Part shown: positions 39,023 to 51,100 of the stretch, piece by piece
Position numbering within the stretch: the first letter of the stretch is position 1
How the letters are laid out: each line of letters opens with the position of its first letter
NCBI GenBank assembly: GCA_002633005.1
Contig: NMRA01000730.1
Span: forward strand, 1 to 64,000
Direction of reading: 5' to 3'
From: Phoronis australis
Lineage: Eukaryota > Phoronida > Phoronidae
DNA length: 64,000 nucleotides
Made by a program: the position numbers and the translations under genes
Notes under the pieces: model-generated
The model's database searches: none
Told to the model about the DNA's origin: nothing
Seen by the model: the letters and a program-made list of their open reading frames with translations, nothing else

Positions 39023-39170
39023 CCCCAACTGTTGCTTAAAGATGGTGGACGTTCTTGCCGAAAAATGTCATGATCAAAACACTCTCTCCATCTCTTCATA
39101 TTGAGTGAAAGTAAGCGCGCAGTACACAGTCACAATTATTGCACAGCAGGCTCTGGCAGCTGTCGTAATT

Positions 39171-42100
39171 TTACGTGCCACTCTGTTCGCTTTCTATCAT
39201 GAACTGTTCGAAAGCTTCAGCAATTTCATCTTCATCAGCGTCCTCGTATACATCTAACGATCTGCAAATCAAAGAAGATGTCGGGTACAGATCGAGGTGA
39301 GCAGCCTTCTCCACTCGCAGACAAAAGTGCAGACTACATGTGGCATTCAAGGTGAAAACAAACATTAATTAATTGGTATTACCTTTAAATGTCTAGGACC
39401 TTATTAACTACGCATGCAGTCAATAGTCAAGTTACGTGAACGTTACAGTGAAAGGTTACGTTATTGGAGGCAGTGTTGTGTATTTGAGCTCAGCAATGCT
39501 AGGACCTCGCTAAAATCTAGCCAAAATCACGTGTTCTCATTTCAATATCACGCGTAATTTTTGCAAAGACTTGCTTTTTAATGAGGTCCTAGCAGTGCTG
39601 TACTCTGTCCAGGCCTCAAGAGGGATTCAAACCCATGACATCAAGGAGGGTGCAGCGTGACGCTTTCCAAGTAGAGCTAAAAGCTAACGCAGCAAGTAGC
39701 CGAGTATTTTAAAGACTATGTAGGACTAAAAAACTGTCCAACACCATATCTCAGAAATGGCTGACTGTATTCATATGAATCTGTCAGATATCATGCGTTA
39801 TACACTGTTCTCTAAAACACTGTTAGCGATTGCTTCAAAAATGTTCCACTTTTGCATGATGGGCTACCAAAAAGGGACTTTCATGGTTCTCATAAAAAAA
39901 TGAAAAAAGATAATTTAGAAAACAGTAAATTTTTTTGAGATTTCATCCTGAACATCTATATCAAACAAAGTCATGTGCTATGTTGCCACGGATGTACATT
40001 TCCTTTTTGATAAATTTCATAAAAAGAACATGGTCACCAAACCCAGTTAGTACCATATTGGTGTGAAGTCAAACATCAAACTCTACAGCTTTTCTACTTT
40101 CACATACTTTTTCAAAATTAAAATCTGTCGTTTTGTAAAAGCTTGGCTTAATACACAGACTAGGCGATGAAGTCCAACACAATCATGACTCGTTCATTGC
40201 CAAGTTTTAGAACTGCATTTCTCAGTGTCGTATTGATGTTGAGGTTATGTATAACATAGCTTTCAAACAAAAACAAGAGCAACGCGGAGCGTTGAAATGC
40301 GCCCACAATTGCACCGCATACGGTATCCTTCTAGGGTTGTTTATTGGTACCATAAAGTGGCCAGTAGAGGGCATACTTTGCAAAATGGAAAGGCATGGTC
40401 ATTGTCTCCTCAATAGGCTAGGGGCAAAATGTGAGTAATCTTCATAATACAAGCACATCCTATACACCAGTTGCTTAAAGCACCACAGAAACATANNNNN
40501 NNNNNNNNNNNNNNNNNNNNNNNNNNNNNNNNNNNNNNNNNNNNNNNNNNNNNNNNNNNNNNNNNNNNNNNNNNNNNNNNNNNNNNNNNNNNNNNNNNNN
40601 NNNNNNNNNNNNNNNNNNNNNNNNNNNNNNNNNNNNNNNNNNNNNNNNNNNNNNNNNNNNNNNNNNNNNNNNNNNNNNNNNNNNNNNNNNNNNNNNNNNN
40701 NNNNNNNNNNNNNNNNNNNNNNNNNNNNNNNNNNNNNNNNNNNNNNNNNNNNNNNNNNNNNNNNNNNNNNNNNNNNNNNNNNNNNNNNNNNNNNNNNNNN
40801 NNNNNNNNNNNNNNNNNNNNNNNNNNNNNNNNNNNNNNNNNNNNNNNNNNNNNNNNNNNNNNNNNNNNNNNNNNNNNNNNNNNNNNNNNNNNNNNNNNNN
40901 NNNNNNNNNNNNNNNNNNNNNNNNNNNNNNNNNNNNNNNNNNNNNNNNNNNNNNNNNNNNNNNNNNNNNNNNNNNNNNNNNNNNNNNNNNNNNNNNNNNN
41001 NNNNNNNNNNNNNNNNNNNNNNNNNNNNNNNNNNNNNNNNNNNNNNNNNNNNNNNNNNNNNNNNNNNNNNNNNNNNNNNNNNNNNNNNNNNNNNNNNNNN
41101 NNNNNNNNNNNNNNNNNNNNNNNNNNNNNNNNNNNNNNNNNNNNNNNNNNNNNNNNNNNNNNNNNNNNNNNNNNNNNNNNNNNNNNNNNNNNNNNNNNNN
41201 NNNNNNNNNNNNNNNNNNNNNNNCCTCTACATAGTAAGCACATACATGCCAATTTTCACAATCATCCTTTGAGCGGTTTGGTTGATAGAGGGGTGGAAGC
41301 ACAAAAACAGACTCGAAAACAGTAAAAATGGCCACTAGGTGGCGCAAACTATGTCGAATCCATCCGAAAACGGCAGGATAGCGTCATCTCACTACTAGGT
41401 GCCTACATACCAAATTTCATGAAAATCCGTTCAGGACTTTTGAAGATACAAAGGTAAGCGTAAAAAACTAAAATTGCCACTAGGGGGCACACCGGTAGTC
41501 GGATCCATCCGAAAGTTCGCACATGCCGTCCCATTCATGAATGGAACATATGTGCCAAATTTCATGAATGTATGTCAAAGGGTTTTGGAGATAGAGCAGC
41601 GGACGCCGGACGCCGGACGGACGCCGCCCGGACGGACGGACGGACGGACGGACGGCCGGCCGGACGGACGGACGGCCGGACGGACGGACAGAGATGACGG
41701 CATAATGCGTCCACATATAAATATGTGGGCGCATAAAAATGCTAGAAAATCATTATTTATTGGCGGGTTGTTATGAACTTTCAGGGCAAGATGCACACAC
41801 ATCATTTAATGATACGTGTATACTAAGGTAGAGTATTCAAGATGTTCGGTGGAAAAACACTATCAATGGTCAATGAAGGGATTTGGTTCAAAGTCATACC
41901 CTGACGGTCCCAGTTCATATATCGTCTCTGATCCTGTATCGGAAAATTTCAAATGTATAGATAGGCATATCATTGAGTGCAAGTAAGAATTTGATGCCTA
42001 TCACAATAAAAGTACGCCACTGGCGCAAAAACACATTCTACTTTGATTTGTGACGATGTTGACTGAAAGTGTAATCACAAGGTATGTTAAAGTCTACCCC

Positions 42101-45100
42101 TCAAAAACGTGATGCATGTGGATAACCAGAGTCACTTTGAATAGGAACAACTGTTGACCAGGAATTACATATCTCACATCTGATCAGACCACCATGATTA
42201 CTTACGCCTCACTCCAAACACCATAGTCATTGTCTGCACTAGACTCATCAGGTATATACAATTGTGCATCATCATTGCTGGCAAACCCTGCCTCCTCTCG
42301 AGTAATCACTTGTCCCTTGTCATTGTAGAACACTGGCTCAGTCTAGAAAAGTGTAAAAACATGGCTGTCTTTATCATATACAATGGCAACTAATATAATC
42401 TGGGTTAATGCCAAGGGTGTTTAAATTGGCAAAGTCAAAAATTGTTTCGGAAGGGAGCACTCATGAGCATTCGCTCCCCCTTCATGGCTTTAAAAACGAA
42501 AAATCGAAAAATCATAAAGAGGCTAATTAACACCGAGTCTGTTCTCAATCTTATCCAAGCCATGACAGCAATTGAGTTGATTTCTACAAGGCGGGTAAAT
42601 CTTGGAAGGATTGGCCTACCCTGACGAAACTGAAAGCATTTTCAAATTGGTTCTTCTTTACTTGCCCTTGATAATTTGTATGCAGATGAAAATTATTTTT
42701 ATCATGGCATTGAAAGATTTGAAACACACTTTGTATGGATAAATAACCTTGGTTCAGGATTGAAGCCCAAGAAGCATGGTTGGTTCTGGTCTGTGTTTTT
42801 TTTTTCTAAGAAATCGTTGTACTGCTTTGTGCGTTTGCTCCATTCATAATCCCTTGGCACCATGTCAACAACGACATGTGAAAGCTATTGCCAGAGATGT
42901 TTATTAGATACCTGACTGAACGGTGATGGAGTCCTGAACTCGAAATGTTCGCTGGTCGTCGGCGACGGCGTCGACGTATTACGGCCCCAGTTATTACTCC
43001 TCAGATCTACCAAGTTTGCAATTATTTCTTTAGTCAAACTGAAAAAAGAAGAAAAAACTCATCCCTTGCTAAATCTTCTGGGAATATGATCCAGTGGGAC
43101 GACAGAAATTCGAGCTTAGATCTACCACACGAGGTACATTCTGTAGATTCAAGGATCTTGCGACAAAAAATCAAGATCACGCAAGACCATACAACACCAT
43201 GTGACTGAAAGGCGAATGTTTCGCGAGCATGCTCGCTTACCAGTATATTCCAGCAAAAAGATGACCATTGAAATGATTGGTTGGTGAGGTTCAAATGTTG
43301 ACTTATGGGACAAAACTTCATGTTTCTGTTCCATAACCAAAGATTGTTTGAGTCCACGCGAACCAGACCTGGTCTTAGTTTTTCCTGCTCCACGAGTTTT
43401 CCATGCATAAAAGTATTTGTTTTTTTTCCAGGTCATGTGAAAACCTACTAAATGTAGCAACCACCTTGTTGAAAACTGAATATTCCATAAATCTTATACG
43501 GTTATTTCCGACAACATGGTGGGCTAAATCAAAAAATATGTGAAGGCAGGAGGAATTCAGCCTCCCTCTTTGCCTAAACACACATTTGCATCCCTGACAG
43601 AGTGTGACATTTGCTACAATATCGCATTAGTTGGTTACCTGCTAAATTTCTCAAGCATAACTAAACGAAGTAGTTCAAACAGATTGTCCAGTCCTGTCGA
43701 GTCACCCGCTATCCTTAAGTCATCTTCTATAGCCGAACCACAGAACTGTAAAAATAATTTCGGTTCTGATGAAAGCAACTACACATAGATTCACCTGCAA
43801 TAAGGAGAATAATTGTCTGTCAGGGCCCTTGATTTTAATACCGAGCGCTGTCATCATTTCCCTTCTAAAGAACTATCTAAAAATTCCCTTCATTGAGTCA
43901 CAAAATTTCCTTCAAACGATGAGAAAGTCCCTCCTAAATCAACATCCCAAAACTAAGAAACTCAAAATACAAACAACATGCTCAGCAGCAGAAGAGTCTA
44001 CTTCCGCAGGGTTTCATGATTAATTCGTGGAACAGGATATGGAAAAGTTCATTACAAGTGCGGGGGTGATTAGAGTCTCAAGAACAGGAATACTCTGGGA
44101 TTTGCTGGTACAGAAACTGATATCCCTACCAAGCTGGAGGAAGCATTGAAAGATCAGGTCAGTGGGTGGTACAATTGTCTCAGTACGCAGTGCTTTGGTT
44201 GACCTAATTACCGGAAAATTGGATATGACAGGGTGGTGAAAAATAAAATGCCTTTTCTTAATGTGAGTTTGCAACCTGGAACATTACACATTGAACAGGA
44301 GCAGTAACGATAGATTAAGCAGGATTGGTAAACAGATACAGTGAACACTATTCTAAAAACAATAATCCGAAATGATGGATGTATTTTTGTGGCAGGAGTT
44401 TTAAAAATTCTCCGGAAATGTTTTACCTGTAACTATCCTTTACTAATTAATGTCTCTGTTTTAACCAGGTTTGGAACTTTTTAGCACCCCCCCAGAAACA
44501 GCTTTTTAGCAATCCCCCATAAATCACTTTCACATTGTATCCAGGTTCTCAGTCACTCCCTTGCATAAATTCACTATTAAGACCCGAGATCAGAGGAGTA
44601 AGAGACCTACGTCTACCAGTAAAGCCAAGATTTGAGTTTGGGTCTCCCAAGTGCTAGTCCTGGGCCTGGTCTCCAATCTTTTACTCGAAATGGAACTCGA
44701 AATTAGGTTAGGTATTCTCAACTCTACTTTTGGGCGAACTCAAGATAAGTGTCTATTATTCTGTGCTCGAGTACACAATAACTTACGTAGATAATTTATT
44801 GCCCTTAGTTCAGAGTTTGTAAACCCAATATTAAAGCAATAAGTTCGAGTTTGAACTCGAAATTTCGAGTTTTTACTCGAGTTTGTAGCACGAATATAAG
44901 GGTCTTCAAGGGCAAACTTGAACTAGAAACTCCTATGCATAAACTAGAATGCATTAGAGCACAGTCTGATAACCAACTATCTTAAGTTCGTACAAAAGGA
45001 GCAGAGGAATTGCCAAAAATAGTTTCGAGTTCGTTTTGAGTACAAAGATTAGAGACCGGGCCCTGAGCTCTTACCACTGAGCCACACTGTCTTCTCCTTG

Positions 45101-48100
45101 GAATTCAAATGAAAACCAACAGTCATTAATGGATAAAATTCATACACATTCAGGTGCACAGCATTTTTTCAGAGGCTTAACACGTAGTTGCAAATGGTCA
45201 AAAGTTCATCAAATTTCGTTTGGAAATAGCCACACCATACAAATCATGTTGTAAGCAAAGTAAATTTTCCTGGAAAGTTATTTTTGTTGAGAGCTTTCAG
45301 AAAGAATGAAACTTCAGCTGTCCACCATATTGCGTCCCAAGTCAAGATTTTTTTTACCATAGTTTCATCAAACTTCAAAACACGGACGGCCACCAATCTG
45401 ATGACCAGATCCTTCACACTGTCTTTCCGAGGTTATTTCAGTCCACAAAACGACCTTGGCATTCACACTGCTGTGTCTGATGTTCTTTTATCATTACCTT
45501 AAGTGTTTGTACAACACATTTAATGTTGCCATCAGTGGTGGGTAAAGTAGATAGTAGAACTAACAGCTCTAGGATCTTCGTTTGTAAAATTGCAACCCTC
45601 GCTGAAGAACCATCAGCCTTTTTAATCTGGAAAGGAGACAGTTGTAAAGCAAGGTACAAATACAAAGCCCACAGTTTGGGAAATTCATAAGCTTAACTAA
45701 GCACATAACGAAGTAAATCTTTCAAATTAACCCAATGGTATTAATGTATGCTAGCTATCACTTAAGCTAAATTACGAATCCGTTGCTAAATGACCTCTGT
45801 TGCCACGTTAGCGTTGGATTTGGAAGTCAAAAAGAGGGTGCTGTTATTATTGTGTTGTCGCATGGAATTTCGTCCAATTTCCTGTGCCCTATTTCCTGTG
45901 CCTGATCATTAGGTCATATTGGTTGTCTAGTGTTAAATCCTTCTGACATTTTTATTATCATCAAATTTGGTATCACACCCTTCTTACATCTTGATATTAT
46001 CAAGTCTGGTATCACATCTTTCTGACATCTTGATATTATCATCAAGTCTGGTATCACATCTTTCTGACATCTTAATATTATCATCAAGTCTGGCATCACA
46101 TCCCTCTGACATCTTAATATTGTGATCAAAACTGGTGTCACATCTTTCTGACATCTTGATATTATCACCAAGTCTGGTATCACATCCTTCTTACATCTTG
46201 TTATTATCATCAAGTCTGGCATCACATCTTACATCTTGTTATTATCATCAAGTCTGGTGTCACATTATCTTAACATATAGATATAATCATCAAGTCTGAC
46301 TAGCATCACATCCTCCAGACATCTTTATATAATCATCAACCCTGGTATCACATCCTTCTCACATCTTGATATTAACATCAAGGACTTATTAAAGCCATAA
46401 CTAAATAAAATTTCCAGTCCATGAAAATGTCCCTAGAAATTAACCACCATACATTCACAGGCAAGTACCGCCAAGCAATTTTGGTTACAGGCGATCAAGG
46501 GAAAAAATCAGTGAAGGCACACATGGTAAAGAACGACAATAAATTATTGCAAAGTCCACTTCTGGTTTCCAAAATGCCTGAATTTCAATAATTGATTTTT
46601 TCAACATAATGGCATCTTGCTATCAATGTAAGGATAAAAAATTGGCAAATCATTGCAAAATCGCGAATCGGAATTGACCTCCAAAAATAGGTAATCTATC
46701 ACTTACCAATAGACTCAAGTAAATTTCTCCAATAAACTGGGTAAAGCCGTAGACTTTAGAAACTGTCTCGGGGGATTTTAAGTTGGCTGACGCTCTGTTG
46801 AATTCATCATGACACCTGAATCATATATTAGTAATTGGTGATGGCTAGCAAAAGACTGCCTCAATTTTTTCAGCAACTATGTGGTTCCATAATTAAGGTC
46901 TTCATTACACTGAACAAAGCAAATATCAGACAAGCAATGACAATTACATAGAATAGAGTCCTTAAACACAAGCACATACATACGCGTTTCGACAAGAGCA
47001 CCATGTGCAAACAGCTGTTTAACTATAATCTTGTTTAACTATAATCTATAGTACATGACAAAAGGAGCCATGACCACTAAATCTGTTAAAAGCAAAAATG
47101 ACTAGTAACAACTATTACAACGACAAACTTCAAAATACAAAATGGGTTAACCACCTTACTAAATGTTTTTTTTTGTTCACCATTCATTCTCGGTCATGAG
47201 CAATGACTACTCTGACAATAAAATTTGACTTCTGTCATGATGGCTAATTTTGTCTGAATACGTTCACCATTCATTCTCGGTCATGAGCAATGACTACTCT
47301 GACAATAAAATTTGACTTCTGTCATGATGGCTAATTTTGTCTGAATACGTTTGCCAAATACTGCAAACTTTTTATACTGACCTTCACACACACACACATT
47401 TGTAAGCATGTTACTATAAATTTAAAGTGGCCAGTTTATCGCGATTTGACACGGAATCATGCTCTGACATGTTCCCACCACCTTTAATAGCCCAGGATAT
47501 CAAACTTCGGAATTCAAATTTCCCTCAAAAGTGAGCATATAGAAACCAAATGGTTTCCCTGAATATAAAAGTTGTTAGATACATTAGACCAGAGCATCAT
47601 GCATTCAAGTTCAATTGGACAATTATCGTTAAAGCAGCTGCCTTCTCACCTTAGCATAGTTCAGTAAAAGCTTGCGAACAGACAGCAGTCACGTGACTTG
47701 TATAACAGCATAGACAATATGCATAATTATACCATTGATTGTTTACCGACTGTTGTTTATAAAAAAGTTATAGGCACCCGAAATGGCCTTTCACGAAATG
47801 ATGATTCAAAAAACTGTGAACACAATTTTATGTGTCTATAGAGAAGGGTAAACTGTAAATAATTACTCTTCTTCCACGCCATACGTTGGTTAAATCACTG
47901 AGTTATCAGAACCACTGGGTACTAAGTGCTGAAAAGCATTAACTTCCTTGTTTCGATGAGCGACTACACTGGCAGCATCNTTGTATAACAGCATAGACAA
48001 TATGCATAATTATACCATTGATTGTTTACCAGGACTGTTCTTTATAAAAAAGTTATAGGCACCCGAAATGGCCTTTCACGAAATGATGATTCAAAAAACT

Positions 48101-51100
48101 GTGAACACAATTTTATGTGTCTATAGAGAAGGGTAAACTGTAAATAATTACTCTTCTTCCACGCCATACGTTGGTTAAATCACTGAGTTATCAGAACCAC
48201 TGGGTACTAAGTGCTGAAAAGCATTAACTTCCTTGTTTCGATGAGCGACTACACTGGCAGCATCATTCAACCTTCCTTTATAGCACAGCATATTACAACA
48301 ATATCCCACAAATGAGAAAATACAAGAAAAATGACTTTACTTGAATTTTTTATCTACACAGACATGAGAGTGACGTATAAATTCACCCAGTGCCAGTGTT
48401 TCCATTACAAATTGTGACATACCGTTGCTTCTCCGATATCCCACGGGAAACTGAATAGAGCCACAGCGTGCTCAAATACTGAGCTGTCACAACCGTCACA
48501 AACCCAACTCCTTAACAATCTTTACTATATCATAAACCATAGGAAGCAGTATCTAATGACTTTTCACCCAAACACAATGGAGAATTCATCATACTGTGAT
48601 GGGTTGTCACCATTCTACATAAGACGTATCGACCACTAAATGCCTGTTTGTCGTAACTTGAGATCAGCCAATTCACATACCGTCAGTGCTTGGGGATGTT
48701 GTAATTTGAAAGCTGATCGACTGGTGAGTCGTTTATAAGCATTTTTGATATGGAATTAGCGGTTAAACACTTTAAAATTCCAGTCAGCTGGTTAGCATCA
48801 AGTCCTGGTTCGAGACTCGGTCAAGACTGAGATCTTTTCAGACTTAAGTTATGACGTGACCAACATGTAATTCCTACAACATTAACGTGCCTATTTACAG
48901 CCCAATTATAAACTGTTAATGGTACACCAAAATCCCTTTTTGGATGAACCCTTCCTTTCCAAAGCCAATTCGAACTAATTTGTTTGTAAATTCCAAATTT
49001 AGAAATAACATACCTTTTCATCAGGTGACTTCGAAAGGTTCCCAATCCTGAATCACACACTGCTACTAGTGAAGTACACAGGTGACTGCATAGACGAGCT
49101 GCAGAGTAACGTATATTCCTATCTGAAATGGCCTGAAATTAGACCATCAATCAAATAGATTTGTTTCTTATCAAACATAAAGATTCTAGTCCACTAAAAT
49201 TCAACAATTCTAGCCACAAGTCAACAGACGTGTTAAAGAAATCACTCATGCTCTCTAAAGGTGGCGCAGTGTTTTTTCATGGCATGCAGCACGTTATCAT
49301 TTAAACGGACCTGTGGCACAATTCAGCATAAAAAGTAAGAAAATTGCAAAATCATTTTATTTTCAAAGTAAAACAGAATTTTCTAACCTACAAAACAGAA
49401 CAAAACAGAATTTGATGTTTGTTAAAACAGATTTCATTTTTTAATGGAAAACCACAGTCTTGGCTAGGCGCTATGGGCACCCTAATGTTGGTGAACAACT
49501 TTCTGTTCTTAATATATTTCAAGAAAAGGAGGATCCATTTTTTAATAAGCACTATTTTGTAACTGACTTTCAGAGTGTCTGGATGTCAGTTACCCTGGGA
49601 AATGTCCAATTTTGGCCAACTTTGGAACATTGTATCTCAGAAATGGCCAATCAGGTTCCCACAAAACTTTCAGATACTAGGCGTTCTACACTGCTCTAAA
49701 AAATGCTACTGCGAATTGTTTTTAAAACGTTCCACTTATGCATGAAGGACTTTTATTATATTTATAAAAATGAGTTACATTTAATGAAACCAAATAAAAA
49801 TTTACAAAACTGTAACATCGTTTCTTAGATTTCATCTTGAACTTCATATCATACAGCAGTTGAAATAAACATTTATGGGTGGTGATCTTCACAAGAAATT
49901 TTAAATTATGGGTGGTCCTCCTTGAAAGAAGTTATAAAACTGGATGGTGTTTTTTGTCCTGTTAACTTAACAGGTGGGTATTTTCAGTCAAACACATCTC
50001 AAAAGAAGCCAAAACTCACCAAAAAATCACTTGAAAGATATCAAAAAATCTATCTAAACAAAAAAACCCATGTTGCTAGTGTACAGAGTGCAATACGTAC
50101 ACTATGCTGTTAATCTAGTCATGGGCAACTTGATTACAACCACGTGTACTGCAGTCACAATAGAATGAAAATTACTGCAACGCTAAACTGGTGTTAACAC
50201 ATCTAAGAAAATTGCTAATTTTTTAAATAAAAAGCATGAGGAGTCAGATAGCCAAGTTCCAATTTTAACTTGACATAGCAACCTTAAAGCGTTCGTGGAG
50301 ACAGTTTGAGATTCATAGATCCATGAAATTGAAAAAATCTTATTGAAATTACAGACACATGGTGCACGGAGACATCTGGTGCCTGCTTAAAGTATTGCTC
50401 ACAGGTGTCTTTGAAAAACATACAAGTTTCTGGTAACTGACATGAGTAAGATCTCACATGGAAACTTTCTGTACCCATAAAAACTGTGGTCAGTCCGTCT
50501 GTAATTATCATTTCTTGTCCAACAAGAATCGCTTGGCAGATCACGATGAAATTTGATACAGAGGTACTTGGCAGGGATGAGCCAGCTCCAGTCGAATTTC
50601 AGGCGGATTTGGCTAACTTGGTACCCCATGTTGGCTGCTTTAGTTTTCGACAAGCCATTCCTTGTGCGTCAATTATCTCAAAAATTGCTCGATGGATGAC
50701 GATGAAATTCGAAACAGAGGTATATGGCAAGAATGTGCCGGCACCAGTCAATTTTGGACGGATTCATCAACTGTGGCACCCCCTGTTAGTTTTGGACTGC
50801 TCAAACCATTGATTGAGGTCTTGAAACCGCTAAACGGATCATGACAACATTTGGCATAGCGATAGATGGCTGGTATACACCAGCACCAGTCGATTTTCGG
50901 ACAGATTTGGCTATTGTAGCACCCCTGTTGGCCATTTTAGTTTTTGACAAGATTAACACCTCAAAAACTGCATTTTATATTTCAACCTAATTGAAAATTA
51001 TGGGTCATGGGTGGGAGAAATAAGAGAAAAATAAGGGCGGTGGGTAAGAAATGAAAGTGCTCCCCCACCCCCTTCCATACATTTTTACTGGAACAGCCCT

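Larger units (their letters stand above)
40295..41740. mobile_element. repeat element with GGAC microsatellite and inverted GCGCCCAC ends
   Basis: The left end reads GAAATGCGCCCACAATTGC and the right end reads AATATGTGGGCGCATAAAAA, so the tips are inverted copies. Inside the right part lie two direct units of about 145 bases, each opening with GCCACTAG(G)GGGC followed by ATCCATCCGAAA and later CCAAATTTCATGAA. Then comes a GGAC/GGCC array (41597-41690) and a short palindrome (CCACATATAAATATGTGG). An isolated copy of the tip lies at 57128-57162. No coding frame is seen outside the gap. Confidence 0.6.

Noticed and set aside
40410-41347. Three long open frames of 280-290 codons around 40.4-41.3 kb
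   Set aside because: They run across 728 N. The real flanking sequence is repeat and shows no coding signal.
41480-41805. Arg/Pro/Ser-rich frames over the GGAC array
   Set aside because: They are translations of a tetranucleotide microsatellite.
45914-46225. Repetitive 103-residue frame (14-residue repeat) as a gene, or the array as CRISPR
   Set aside because: It is a plain 42-base minisatellite in a PAIP1 intron. There are no unique spacers, and the frame is open only because 42 is divisible by three.
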